Positions 7,817 through 16,648 of a DNA stretch of 64,000 nucleotides are shown here, in pieces (the first letter of the stretch is position 1; each line of letters opens with the position of its first letter). The DNA is taken from contig NZ_FMAJ01000004.1 of NCBI RefSeq assembly GCF_900094625.1, forward strand, positions 422,726-486,725, written 5' to 3'. Source of the stretch: Rhizobium aethiopicum. Lineage in GTDB: Bacteria > Pseudomonadota > Alphaproteobacteria > Rhizobiales > Rhizobiaceae. The translations under genes and the position numbers were made by a program. Below the pieces are notes generated by a model. It was not told where the DNA came from. It searched no databases and saw only the letters and a list, made by a program, of their open reading frames with translations.

Positions 7817-8901
7817 TCGGCCGCCTCCCGCCCGCCAAGGCGTGCGCGAAAAATCTCGTCGACCGTTTCGGCGCGATTGCTATAGGTGTGTTCGGCTAGA
7901 ACGCGCCGGCGCGCCCTTTCTCCGATTTCCCGTGCGGCTTGCCGGGACAAGCCGCCAAGCAAGGCAGCCACGTCCTTTCCGTCGCGCGCGACCAGGACCT
8001 CCTCGCCCGATTTGAGAAAGACATCGATGCCGTCCCAGTAGTCGGTAATAAGGCAAGCCCCTGCGCCAGCCGCCTCGAAGACCCGCGTCGCCGGCGAAAA
8101 ACCATTCTCCGCCATACTGGCGCGCGATATGTTGAGGACCGCCATCGGCGTCACGTTGAAAGCATTGTGATCACGCGTCGGGACATGGCCGATATAGCGG
8201 ACGTTCGAAGAGATCGGCTTGTCCTGCCAGCCGGAACCGCCAAGCAGGAATGTCCGGTTCGGCAGACGCGACGCCGGCTCCAGGAAGAAATGCTCGACCC
8301 TCGCCTCGCGGTCCGGCAGGCGATTACCAAGGAAACCGAGGTCGGCGGCGAAGCGGTAGTCCGTCGGCACCGGATGATGCGTTTGCGGGTCCAGCGCATT
8401 GTAGATCGGTACGCATTCGGCCGCTCCGACGGAACGATATGCGCTGACGACAGGATCGCCGCCGCCATAGGTCAGCACGAGATCAAGCCCGGCGAGCGCA
8501 AGGCGCAACGGATGATCGGGGTTGGCCCTGAGTTCGGCAAGCGTCGCCGGCGCGTCCACGTCCCAGAAGATCTTCAACGCCTGGGGCCGGGCATTGCGCA
8601 GCACCTCTTCCAGCAATCGATCGTCCTCGAAACCGACGCCGCTTGCCTTGACGACGATATCAGCCTCGGCCGCCTCACGGGCAACGGCCCTGAGGGCGTC
8701 GATCGTCCCTTCGTAAACGACGACCCTGCACCAGTCCGGCGGATCCATGTCGCGGTTCTTCTGCCGATCGTAGACATCGGGTTCGTAGAAGGTGATGTCG
8801 TAACCCTTCTCCGCCAGTGCCCGCAGCAGGCCGCGATAATAGGTGGCGGCGCCGTTCCAATAGGCGGAGACGAGACTCGAACCATAAAAGGCGATCTTCA
8901 T
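7813..8901 (-). CDS. CgeB-like glycosyltransferase (copy 2)
   Basis: Second CgeB-like GT-B glycosyltransferase, 362 aa. It opens with MKIAFYGSSLVSAYWNGAA and carries TRVFEAAGAGACLITDYW and SGEEVLVARDG in the C-terminal sugar-nucleotide half. The start at 8901 overlaps the upstream stop by 4 bases (ATGA); a longer upstream frame would sit inside that gene and is rejected. LTYGGGDPV replaces the FSFSGGRV of copy 1 at the domain hinge. It is part of the same minus-strand operon. Function inferred from fold only. Confidence 0.82.
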   Translation of the reverse strand: MKIAFYGSSLVSAYWNGAATYYRGLLRALAEKGYDITFYEPDVYDRQKNRDMDPPDWCRVVVYEGTIDALRAVAREAAEADIVVKASGVGFEDDRLLEEVLRNARPQALKIFWDVDAPATLAELRANPDHPLRLALAGLDLVLTYGGGDPVVSAYRSVGAAECVPIYNALDPQTHHPVPTDYRFAADLGFLGNRLPDREARVEHFFLEPASRLPNRTFLLGGSGWQDKPISSNVRYIGHVPTRDHNAFNVTPMAVLNISRASMAENGFSPATRVFEAAGAGACLITDYWDGIDVFLKSGEEVLVARDGKDVAALLGGLSRQAAREIGERARRRVLAEHTYSNRAETVDEIFRARLGGREAAE

Positions 8902-10028
8902 TCGGCAGCCTCCCGAGATTGCAGGCCTGCAGCGACGTTTTGCGTGCCGCAACTGGCCAGGATCGTGAAAAGTTCGTCGACGCGGTGACGGCAGGTGTGA
9001 CGGGCTTTGATCGTTTCGAGCCCGGCAGCTGCAAGGTTCGCAGCCAGATCAGCATCGGAGAGGACATCTCGCAGGCTCTTCTTCATCGCCTCGCCGTCAC
9101 CGGCGACAAGGTAGTCGCTGCCGGGTTTGAAGAGATGTTCGACATCGTTCCACGGCGCCGAGATCAGCGGTATTCCGCAGGCGAGCGCCTCGAAGACACG
9201 GATAGTCGGAATACCGGGCAGATGTTCAACATAGGGCCGCCGCGGAATGTGGACCGTGACCTTGTGGCGGGCGAAGGCAACGGGAACATCCGCATTGGCG
9301 ATCCAGCCGCCGTAGGCGATGCCGGCCTTGCGAAGTTCGTCCAGCGCATGGTCGGGATAGCGGACGCCGCGAACGACAGTGTCGAGCTTCAAATCCCTCG
9401 CAGGACGGATAAGAAATTCGCCGATTTCGGCGGACCGTTCATCGTCGCCCCAGTTGCCGATCCAGATGAGGTCTCGGGTTTTGTCGATCTCCGGCAGCGG
9501 CCGAAACAGGGCGTCGTCCGCCGCCTCGTGCCAGGTAAAGACGGACTTTCCCCAGCCGGCTTTGAGATAACGTTCGCGTAGCGTCTGCCCGAAGGCCAGC
9601 ACGCCATCATAATCGTCAAGCTTCAGCCCTGCGATCTCGCCTTCGGCGGAGGCCGCCCGATGGTGCGTATCATGGAAAAGCAAGGTGAAGGTGGCGCCAT
9701 CACGACGGATGCGGCCGAGCCTCTCGACCAATTGCGCTTCCGTCCACTCGTGGACGATGACGACATCGGCATCGGCAAGCGCTGCTTCGTGATCGAACTT
9801 GGTGCCGTAAATCTGCGAGCGGTGCTGCGGAAAAGCCTGGTGAAATGCCGCGACCGCGGCCGGCCCCTGGTCCCGTACCAGATTGGCCCGGCTCCAGGCA
9901 TCCTGCGGCTCCAGCGCCAGCGTGTCATGGCCGCGCCGTTGGAGATCGCGCGTGACGCCGCGAAGAAAATGCGCATTGCCGTGATTCCAGTCGGAAATCA
10001 GCGAGTGGGTATAGAAAACGAACTTCAT
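8898..10028 (-). CDS. CgeB-like glycosyltransferase (copy 3)
   Basis: Third CgeB-like GT-B glycosyltransferase, 376 aa. It begins MKFVFYTHSLISDWNHGNA and has IRVFEALACGIPLISAPW plus GSDYLVAGDG near the C-terminus. ATG at 10028 is 2 bases from the upstream stop and follows a GGAG. It contains HEWTEAQLVERLG and LFHDTHHRA in the N-terminal half, typical of this family. It is the first of the three tandem copies to be transcribed after the GT4 gene. Confidence 0.82.
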   Translation of the reverse strand: MKFVFYTHSLISDWNHGNAHFLRGVTRDLQRRGHDTLALEPQDAWSRANLVRDQGPAAVAAFHQAFPQHRSQIYGTKFDHEAALADADVVIVHEWTEAQLVERLGRIRRDGATFTLLFHDTHHRAASAEGEIAGLKLDDYDGVLAFGQTLRERYLKAGWGKSVFTWHEAADDALFRPLPEIDKTRDLIWIGNWGDDERSAEIGEFLIRPARDLKLDTVVRGVRYPDHALDELRKAGIAYGGWIANADVPVAFARHKVTVHIPRRPYVEHLPGIPTIRVFEALACGIPLISAPWNDVEHLFKPGSDYLVAGDGEAMKKSLRDVLSDADLAANLAAAGLETIKARHTCRHRVDELFTILASCGTQNVAAGLQSREAAE

Positions 10029-10030
10029 GA

Positions 10031-11143
10031 TCACTCCGCTGCTGTTGAAAAACGGCGGGCGGACATGCCGGAATAGACCGAGCACATCACCTCCGCCTGA
10101 GCCTTGACGCTAAGGGCGCCAGACCGAGCGCGTGCTTTTCGCCCGAGCGCAAAGCGCTGCTGCGGATCGTCGGAAAGAGCGTTGAACGCATCGGCGAAGG
10201 CGTCGGGACGATGCGGCTCGGCAAAAAGAGCGGCCCCGTCCCATATCTCGCGATAGGTGGGAATATCAGAAAGCACCAAGGCCGCGCCCGCACGCGCCGC
10301 TTCGAGCGCGGCAAGACCAAACGGCTCGTACAACGAAGGCGAGGCCACGACAGCCGCCTGCCGCGTCAAGGCGCTCATCCGCTCATACGAAAGCTCGCCG
10401 CGGTGATCGGCGTGGCGAAATCGCATGGTCTGGCCATTAGGACCGGTGGTCGCGCCGGCCGCCGCCACCGTCCAGCGCGTCATAGCTGCAGCCTTATCCA
10501 GCACGGCGCCATTTTTGCCGTCGTCCCACCAGCGCCCGGCAGCAAGAACAAAGTCCCGCTTAGGCTCTTCGGAAGCCTCAAGGGAGCTGGCATTGTGAAC
10601 GACCTTAAGACCTCCAATTGTTCCATAGGCCGCTTCCATCGCTCTCGCGTGACTGTGGCTTGGCGCGATAACCGCATCCGCGCGTGCAAAGCCCGCCTGG
10701 TTCAGCCGATACTGCCATTGCCACTTATGCGGCACTCCACTTCCGCGGACGGCGGCAAACCATGTGACGACGCAGGAATGGCAAACCACGGCAACCGGCA
10801 GGTTTGTTTCCATGCCCGCCGCCTGCGACGGCAGATTGAGATGCAGAAGATCTGCCTCTTCCCGGCGCGCGAGATCGGCGATCAGCCGCGGGACTTCGGC
10901 AACTGCCTCTTCACCCTCGACCATCCAGTCGAGCGGCGCGTCAAGCCATACGAGCTTGCCGACCCGGCTTGCCTCGGCGACCTTGTTTTCTGCCGGGGCA
11001 GGACCCAGTCCCGCAAAGACAACGTCGATGTCGTTCGGTTTCAGGGCTGCGGCCAAGTCCACGGCGTAACGCCAGACGCCGCCGATGGCGTCAACCGTCA
11101 TCAGCACACGGCGACGCCCGTTGCTTCGTTCATGTCCGCTCAT
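10031..11143 (-). CDS. Glycosyltransferase family 4-type protein
   Basis: Retaining GT-B glycosyltransferase of 370 aa. The N-terminal domain starts RRVLMTVDAIGGVWRYAVD, and HLNLPSQAAG and VIAPSHSHARAME are typical of GT4. The donor-binding motif is SPSLYEPFGLAALEAARAG, with the paired glutamates of the EX7E element. It overlaps the upstream fusion gene by 4 bases and leads directly into the CgeB-like triplet. It probably starts or extends the chain built by this cluster. Confidence 0.87.
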   Translation of the reverse strand: MSGHERSNGRRRVLMTVDAIGGVWRYAVDLAAALKPNDIDVVFAGLGPAPAENKVAEASRVGKLVWLDAPLDWMVEGEEAVAEVPRLIADLARREEADLLHLNLPSQAAGMETNLPVAVVCHSCVVTWFAAVRGSGVPHKWQWQYRLNQAGFARADAVIAPSHSHARAMEAAYGTIGGLKVVHNASSLEASEEPKRDFVLAAGRWWDDGKNGAVLDKAAAMTRWTVAAAGATTGPNGQTMRFRHADHRGELSYERMSALTRQAAVVASPSLYEPFGLAALEAARAGAALVLSDIPTYREIWDGAALFAEPHRPDAFADAFNALSDDPQQRFALGRKARARSGALSVKAQAEVMCSVYSGMSARRFSTAAE

Positions 11144-13182
11144 GCCGATACCTTCCGCTTCTCACTGCGGATCTGTCGGCCGCCGAAACGATGGGCGATC
11201 AGCCATTCGGCGAGGTGCCGTAAGCCATGATGCCACCCGATTTCGGCCTGCCAGCCGATTTCCCGTTCAAGTTTCGTCGTGTCGGCCACGAAATAGAACT
11301 GATCGCCGGCGCGCCATTGGCCAAAGCTGGTTTCGACGGGACGGCCCGCAAGCGATTCGATCTCACGCAGCACCGAGAGCACGCTGACGGCGTTACGCGG
11401 GCCGCCGCCAAGGTTGAAGGCTTTGCCGCTGACCCGCTCTATATTGTGAAGCAGCATCCGATAGGCCGCGACGGCATCATCGACATGCAGAATATCCCGC
11501 ACCTGCTTGCCGTCGCCGTAGATGGAAATGGGTTCGCCGCCGAGCGCGCGGATCAGGAAGTGCGCAACCCAGCCCTGGTCCTCGGTGCCGAACTGGCGCG
11601 GCCCATAGATGCAGCTCATCCGCAGGACGGCGGCAGGGATGCCGTAGGATTTCGCATAGTCGAGGATATACTGATCGGCCACACCTTTCGAACATCCGTA
11701 CGGCGTGCAGAAATTCAGCGGCCGGTCCTCGGCGACCCCTTGCGTCCTGACGGTCTCGTCTTCGGGAACATAGCGATCGTCGAGTTCGATCATGCCAAGA
11801 TCATCGAGAGCGCCATACACCTTGTTGGTGCTGGCGAAAATGACGGGAGCGCGTCTGCCTGCCCTGCGCACTGATTCCAGCACATTGAGCGTGCCGCGAG
11901 CGTTCGTCTCGAAATCTTCAAGCGGATCGACGAGGCTGGTGGTCACCGCCGTCTGCGCAGCATAATGGAAGACCGCCTTGGCATCTGTGAAGGCTGCTTC
12001 GATGCCCAGCAGATCGCGAACGTCGGCGAGGACCGGATGCACCCGCCCGCCATGCCGCTCTATCAGCCAGGAGAGATTCTGATCGACTCCCGATCGCGCC
12101 AGATTGTCGAGGATGATGACGTCCTCGCCGTCGCTGAGCAGGCTGTCGGCGAGATTGCAGCCGACAAATCCGCTGCCGCCGGTGACAACGACCGGCGCAG
12201 CACCCGAGGCGATATGGGGAGCGCCAAGGGCCGCGACCTCCTCCAGCCTCTTGACGCCTCCTTCCATCAAAAGGCGGGCAAGCAGCTTCGGTTTATTGTC
12301 GTGGCTGACAGCACCCAGATGATAATGCCGAGGATCGAACCAAAGACCTTCTTGAACCGGAACATCCGGCGGCACGTCGTGCCAGGAATACCAATACATG
12401 CGATCGGCCGAGACATTCAGCGCCTTGATAAAACGACGCGCTTGTTCGATCTCGTCGTTGCGCCAGGTGGAGTAGCCGGCTTCGGTGATCCATATTTCCG
12501 CATCGGCATTATAGCGGTCGAGGATCCCGCGCATCTCGCCGAGATGCATGTCCCAGCCGCCCCAGGTTGCCTCCTCGCTGTCCCAGGTTCCGGGAAAGCC
12601 ATGGAAGCCGACGGCATCGACGACGCCGAGCACGCCGCGCGTGCCCATCAGGTTGAGCCAGTAGGGATCGAAGGGGCACGGGCCGCCAAGCACCGGCTTG
12701 TAGCCCCTCTGCTTTGCCCAGTAGGCGGCGCCCCCGATCATTTTGCAGAACAGAAGAAAGTCGCTGTCATGGCGCCAATCCCAGTCGAGCAGGTTGTTGG
12801 GCTCATTCCAGAGCTCGATATGACGGAAATAGCCGCCATAGCGCGTCAGGATGTGATCGACGAAATCAGCATAGGATTTGAGATCGACCGGCGCGCCCGA
12901 AGACCTGCCTGTCCGGGACAGGGAGGGCGGCGTGTAGTGTATGCAGGGCAGAAGATCGATCTGGCTGCCGACACGCGGGATCAGCCAATCGAACCATTCC
13001 TCGCCGCCGGGCGCCAGATATTCGGCCCAGGAGAGATGCGTGCGCAAATAACTGGCGCCGCTTGCCAGGATATCCGGCAGCACGGCCTCGGTCCGCTCAT
13101 ATTCTCCGGGCCGGAACCATTCGACGAACCCAAACCGCCTCATCTCCTGCTGACTGGATGATCGCGAACCACCCTTGTTCAT
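11140..13182 (-). CDS. Clan GH-A glycosidase (GH39-like) fused to a CDP-paratose-2-epimerase-like SDR
   Basis: Fusion protein of 680 aa. Residues about 15-310 form a TIM-barrel glycosidase of clan GH-A, GH39-like: HIELWNEPN gives the acid/base Glu127 and WITEAGYSTW gives the nucleophile Glu234. Residues about 328-680 form an extended SDR. It has VTGGSGFVG (334-341), FASTNKVYG (449-457), catalytic YGCSK (Tyr495, Lys499) and SCIYGPRQFGTEDQGW, a pattern like RfbE CDP-paratose/tyvelose 2-epimerase. No signal peptide is visible, so the glycosidase half would work in the cytosol. ATG at 13182 overlaps the upstream stop (ATGA). The frame runs without stop across the joint. The combination of hydrolase and sugar-nucleotide epimerase in one chain is unusual. 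Confidence 0.85.
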   Translation of the reverse strand: MNKGGSRSSSQQEMRRFGFVEWFRPGEYERTEAVLPDILASGASYLRTHLSWAEYLAPGGEEWFDWLIPRVGSQIDLLPCIHYTPPSLSRTGRSSGAPVDLKSYADFVDHILTRYGGYFRHIELWNEPNNLLDWDWRHDSDFLLFCKMIGGAAYWAKQRGYKPVLGGPCPFDPYWLNLMGTRGVLGVVDAVGFHGFPGTWDSEEATWGGWDMHLGEMRGILDRYNADAEIWITEAGYSTWRNDEIEQARRFIKALNVSADRMYWYSWHDVPPDVPVQEGLWFDPRHYHLGAVSHDNKPKLLARLLMEGGVKRLEEVAALGAPHIASGAAPVVVTGGSGFVGCNLADSLLSDGEDVIILDNLARSGVDQNLSWLIERHGGRVHPVLADVRDLLGIEAAFTDAKAVFHYAAQTAVTTSLVDPLEDFETNARGTLNVLESVRRAGRRAPVIFASTNKVYGALDDLGMIELDDRYVPEDETVRTQGVAEDRPLNFCTPYGCSKGVADQYILDYAKSYGIPAAVLRMSCIYGPRQFGTEDQGWVAHFLIRALGGEPISIYGDGKQVRDILHVDDAVAAYRMLLHNIERVSGKAFNLGGGPRNAVSVLSVLREIESLAGRPVETSFGQWRAGDQFYFVADTTKLEREIGWQAEIGWHHGLRHLAEWLIAHRFGGRQIRSEKRKVSA

Positions 13183-14282
13183 GTAACCAGCCCCCGCTCT
13201 TCCAGTTGCCGCTTCATTTCGGCCCCGCGGTCGACCGCTCCCGTCTGCCGCACCCAGTCGGCGAAGGGAGCAAGCGCATTTTCGAGACGATATTCTGGTT
13301 CGAAGCCGAGCAGTTCGCGCGCCTTGGAAATGTCGGCGAAGCAATTGCGGATGTCTCCAGAACGCGCCTTGTTCATGATGTCGGGGCCGATCTCAGGCAC
13401 GCCCATGGCATCGGCGAGAAGCGTCGCAACATCGGCGATCGAATAGGCCTGGCCGCTGCCGATATTGATCACGTGGCCGGATGCCGCGGGTTTTTCGAGC
13501 GCCAGGCGAAAGGCTGTCGCCACATCGCGGACATGGACGAAATCGCGCCGCTGCCTGCCATCCTCGAAGATCATCGGCGGCTGGCCGTTGGCGAGGCGCG
13601 AACCGAAATTCGCGAGCACGCCGGTGTAGGGATTGGACAACGCCTGTCCAGCGCCGAAAACGTTGAAGAGACGCAGGGCAACGGCGTCCAGCCCGTAGGC
13701 TTCGCCGAAAATCAGAACCTGCCTCTCCTGGGCGTATTTCGTCAACGCGTAGATGGACGCAAGGTCGACCGGCTTCTCCTCGTCGGTGGCGACCGGTGTC
13801 AGCGGCTGATCGTCTTGATCAAGCGGGTCCCATTGCCCCTGCTTGACATGCTGCATGCGCCGCCTGACATAACCGAGCCGCCTTCCGTCTGCCGTCAGAT
13901 AAAGCCCTTCTCCGTAGACGCTCATCGACGAGGCGACGACGATCTTTTTGACGGGAAGGCCGATCATGGCTTCCAGGAGCACCGCCGTGCCCAGGTCGTT
14001 GCAGCCGACATAGCGGGCAATTTCATACATCGACTGTCCGACGCCGACTTCGGCGGCGAGATGGATGACGCCGTCCACACCCGCAAGCGCCGCGCGCACC
14101 GCGTCCTTATCTCTGACATCTCCCTGGATGACCTCGGCTGCGTCAGGCACGCTGACTTCCGCGTCGGCATGCACCTGGTCGATCAGCGCATCGAGGATAC
14201 GTACGCCATAGCCATTGTTCAGAAGTTCTTCAGCGACGTGGCGACCGATAAAGCCGCATCCGCCAGTTATCAAAATCGTCAT
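13179..14282 (-). CDS. NAD-dependent epimerase/dehydratase (extended SDR)
   Basis: Extended SDR of 367 aa. The cofactor motif is ITGGCGFIGRHVAEE (4-18), the Ser region is SSMSVYGEG, and the catalytic pair sits in YALTKYAQE. LRLFNVFGAG and DGRQRRDFVHVRDVA are typical of nucleotide-sugar 4-epimerases and dTDP-rhamnose 4-epimerase relatives. It is the first gene of the minus-strand glycan operon. Its start is 47 bp from an EcfG-type promoter, so the whole operon (14282 down to 4902) is probably stress-induced. The exact substrate is not determined. Confidence 0.87.
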   Translation of the reverse strand: MTILITGGCGFIGRHVAEELLNNGYGVRILDALIDQVHADAEVSVPDAAEVIQGDVRDKDAVRAALAGVDGVIHLAAEVGVGQSMYEIARYVGCNDLGTAVLLEAMIGLPVKKIVVASSMSVYGEGLYLTADGRRLGYVRRRMQHVKQGQWDPLDQDDQPLTPVATDEEKPVDLASIYALTKYAQERQVLIFGEAYGLDAVALRLFNVFGAGQALSNPYTGVLANFGSRLANGQPPMIFEDGRQRRDFVHVRDVATAFRLALEKPAASGHVINIGSGQAYSIADVATLLADAMGVPEIGPDIMNKARSGDIRNCFADISKARELLGFEPEYRLENALAPFADWVRQTGAVDRGAEMKRQLEERGLVT

Positions 14283-14328
14283 TATGAGATCCGTCCGGTT
14301 GAATAATCTGCCTCGGAGATGGCCGCCG

Positions 14329-14353
14329 AACCGAACGCGGATAGAAAAGTTCC
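14329..14353 (-). promoter_or_regulatory. EcfG-type promoter for the glycan operon
   Basis: Minus strand GGAAC at 14353-14349 and GTT at 14331-14329, spacer 17. It faces the epimerase gene at 14282. It forms a divergent pair with the site at 14409-14433. Confidence 0.6.
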
Positions 14354-14408
14354 TTCTTCAATGACATCTTTATTGACTTCATCATCTATGACTTCTTTGA
14401 CGTCTACC

Positions 14409-14433
14409 GGAACTCTTCAGGGGGCCTGTTGTT
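14409..14433 (+). promoter_or_regulatory. EcfG-type promoter for the dehydrogenase pair
   Basis: GGAAC at 14409-14413 and GTT at 14431-14433, spacer 17, 29 bp before the ATG at 14462. It is the other half of the divergent pair. Confidence 0.6.
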
Positions 14434-14461
14434 CTAGGGATGCCACACTGGAGGACATCTC

Positions 14462-15451
14462 ATGGACATTGCGGCGAGACCAGAAGCCGGGCTCATGCAG
14501 GCGGCCATCGTCACCGGCCCTGGACATATTTCGGTGGAATCCCGTCCCCTACCCGAGCCCGGTCCAGGCCAAGTCAGGGTGAAACTGGAAGGATGCGGCG
14601 TCTGCGCCTCGAACCTTACTCCCTGGGCCGGACCGGAATGGATGACGTTTCCGACCGAGGCGGGTGGCTTGGGCCACGAAGGCTGGGGTGTTGTCGATGC
14701 CATTGGCACCGACGTTCAAGGCCTTCAGTTGGGAGATAGGGTGGCAGCTCTTTCTTACCATGCCTACGCCACACACGATGTCGCCGATGCCTCGATGGTC
14801 GCAGCGCTGCCGAAGGAGTTGGATGGCAAGCCCTTTCCGGGCGAACCGCTTGGATGCGCCATGAACATTTTCGGCCGCAGCAATATCGAAAGCGGCCAGA
14901 CGGTCGCGATCATCGGCATCGGGTTTTTAGGCGCGCTTCTCACCCGGCTTGCCGCGGCCGCAGGCGCAAGGGTGATCGCTATCTCGCGCCGGCCCTATTC
15001 GCTCCAGGTGGCCAGAGAGATGGGAGCGGCCGAGACCATCCCCATGGATGATCATTGGCGCATTATCGAGCGCGTCAAAACACTCACAAAGGGAAAATTC
15101 TGCGACTGCGTCGTTGAAGCCGTCGGCAAACAATGGCCGCTCGACCTGTCGGGCGAGCTTACGAAGGAACGAGGGCGATTGATCATCGCCGGTTATCACC
15201 AGGATGGCCCCCGCCAAATCAACATGCAGCTTTGGAACTGGCGCGGGCTCGACGTCATCAACGCTCATGAGCGCGACCCGGCCGTCTATATCAAGGGCAT
15301 TCGCGACGCCATAGAAGCCGTGCGCCAGGGTCGGATCGATCCGCAGCCGCTCTACACCCATGTCTATCCCCTGGAAAGGCTGGACGCTGCCCTCAACACG
15401 ACACGCGACCGGCCGGACGGTTTTCTCAAGGCTCTGGTGCAATATTCATGA
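14462..15451 (+). CDS. MDR-family zinc-type alcohol/sugar dehydrogenase
   Basis: Medium-chain dehydrogenase of 329 aa. GroES-like N-terminal domain with GCGVCASNL and GLGHEGWG as zinc-ligand region, then the Rossmann fold with IIGIGFLGALLTRLAAAAGA. The four-cysteine structural zinc loop of classical ADHs is absent, as in shorter sugar-type members. The ribosome site GGAGG lies 8 nt before the ATG. It overlaps the Gfo/Idh gene by 4 bases. With that partner it probably makes or consumes a keto-sugar used by the divergent glycan cluster. Confidence 0.84.
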   Translation: MDIAARPEAGLMQAAIVTGPGHISVESRPLPEPGPGQVRVKLEGCGVCASNLTPWAGPEWMTFPTEAGGLGHEGWGVVDAIGTDVQGLQLGDRVAALSYHAYATHDVADASMVAALPKELDGKPFPGEPLGCAMNIFGRSNIESGQTVAIIGIGFLGALLTRLAAAAGARVIAISRRPYSLQVAREMGAAETIPMDDHWRIIERVKTLTKGKFCDCVVEAVGKQWPLDLSGELTKERGRLIIAGYHQDGPRQINMQLWNWRGLDVINAHERDPAVYIKGIRDAIEAVRQGRIDPQPLYTHVYPLERLDAALNTTRDRPDGFLKALVQYS

Positions 15452-16473
15452 ACGAATTGATTTCCGAAGAAGATGCGGCGGCCGGCAGACGGCTGCAGCT
15501 CGGCTTTCTCGGCGTCGGGTGGATCGGCCGGCATCGGATGAAAGCAATCCTCGACAGCGGCGTGGCCGAGGCTGCCGCCATCGCCGACCCTTCCGCAGAC
15601 ATGGCGCGAGAGGCGCAGGCGCTGGCCCCCGACGCCAGGATCGTCGCCGATCTGGCCGCGATGTTCGATCAGAACCTCGACGGAATCGTGATCGCCACGC
15701 CCAGTGCGAACCATGCCGAACAGTCCATCCGCGCTCTTGGCGCCGGTTTTGCCGTGTTCTGCCAGAAGCCGCTTGGCCGAACCGCAGCCGAGGTCAAGGC
15801 CGTCGTCGATGCGTCCAGAACAGCCGACAGGCTGCTCGGCGTCGACCTTTCCTATCGCCATACTGAGGGTATGCAGCAGATCCGTCAGCTCATCCGCTCG
15901 AATGCGCTTGGCAGCATCTTTGCAGTCGATCTAACCTTCCACAACGCCTATGGCCCCGACAAACCCTGGTTTTACGACAAGAACCAGTCCGGCGGCGGCT
16001 GCGTCATCGATCTCGGAGTTCACCTCGTCGATCTGGCCTTATGGTGCCTCGATTTTCCCTCCGTTATCAACGTCACGAGCGCCTTGAGAGCGGGCGGGAA
16101 AAGGCTTGAAAGCAAGGACCGGGTCGAGGATTTTGCGGCGGCAACGCTGACACTTGCCGGCGGCGAAATCATCCGCCTGACATGCTCCTGGCGACTCCAT
16201 GCCGGCTGCGACGCCGAAATCGGCGCCGATTTCTTCGGAACCGAGGGAGGCGCCTCCTTCAGAAACGTCGATGGCTCATTTTACGATTTTGCGGCTGTCA
16301 GGATGTCCGGCACTTCGAGCGAAACACTGGCCCTCCCCCCCGACAATTGGGGCGGGCGGGCAGCCGTGGATTGGGCAAGGAGGCTCGCCAGAGGCGAACG
16401 CTACGATCCCGCTTGCGAAAATTTCATCGCGGTCGCGGAGGCGATCGATGGCATCTATGGCGCTGGCGGCTGA
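15448..16473 (+). CDS. Gfo/Idh/MocA-family oxidoreductase
   Basis: NAD(P)-dependent sugar oxidoreductase of 341 aa. N-terminal Rossmann motif GFLGVGWIGRHR (18-29), the family signature QKPLGRTAAEVKAVVD in place of EKP, and the catalytic segment GGGCVIDLGVHLVDLA. Translationally coupled to the MDR dehydrogenase through an ATGA overlap. Members of this family oxidise, reduce or epimerise sugars and nucleotide sugars; a role in nucleotide-sugar or inositol-type precursor supply for the adjacent glycan cluster is inferred. Confidence 0.87.
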   Translation: MNELISEEDAAAGRRLQLGFLGVGWIGRHRMKAILDSGVAEAAAIADPSADMAREAQALAPDARIVADLAAMFDQNLDGIVIATPSANHAEQSIRALGAGFAVFCQKPLGRTAAEVKAVVDASRTADRLLGVDLSYRHTEGMQQIRQLIRSNALGSIFAVDLTFHNAYGPDKPWFYDKNQSGGGCVIDLGVHLVDLALWCLDFPSVINVTSALRAGGKRLESKDRVEDFAAATLTLAGGEIIRLTCSWRLHAGCDAEIGADFFGTEGGASFRNVDGSFYDFAAVRMSGTSSETLALPPDNWGGRAAVDWARRLARGERYDPACENFIAVAEAIDGIYGAGG

Positions 16474-16477
16474 TCGA

Positions 16478-16648
16478 TCAGGAACCCTTGACGAGCCCGT
16501 AGAGAACGATTGTCGCATAAAGGGTGAATGCGATGACAGCGACGGTGCCGACCAGGATCAGTGCTATTCTGCCGGCATTAAGTCTGGTGCGCTTGCCGAC
16601 GGCGGACGACGATGGCCGCTGAACAGGATCTTTATCCCCCTCGCTCAT
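16478..16648 (-). CDS. Small single-span membrane protein
   Basis: Protein of 56 aa: a charged N-terminus (MSEGDKDPVQRP) and one hydrophobic segment, IALILVGTVAVIAFTLYATIVLYG. The start at 16648 overlaps the preceding gene's stop by 4 bases, which decides it over a longer frame from 16711. Third gene of a small stress operon. No function assigned. Confidence 0.72.
   Translation of the reverse strand: MSEGDKDPVQRPSSSAVGKRTRLNAGRIALILVGTVAVIAFTLYATIVLYGLVKGS

Noticed and set aside
5699..8988. Long plus-strand frames opposite the UXS and glycosyltransferase genes
   Set aside because: Antisense to conserved minus-strand enzymes, no family features.
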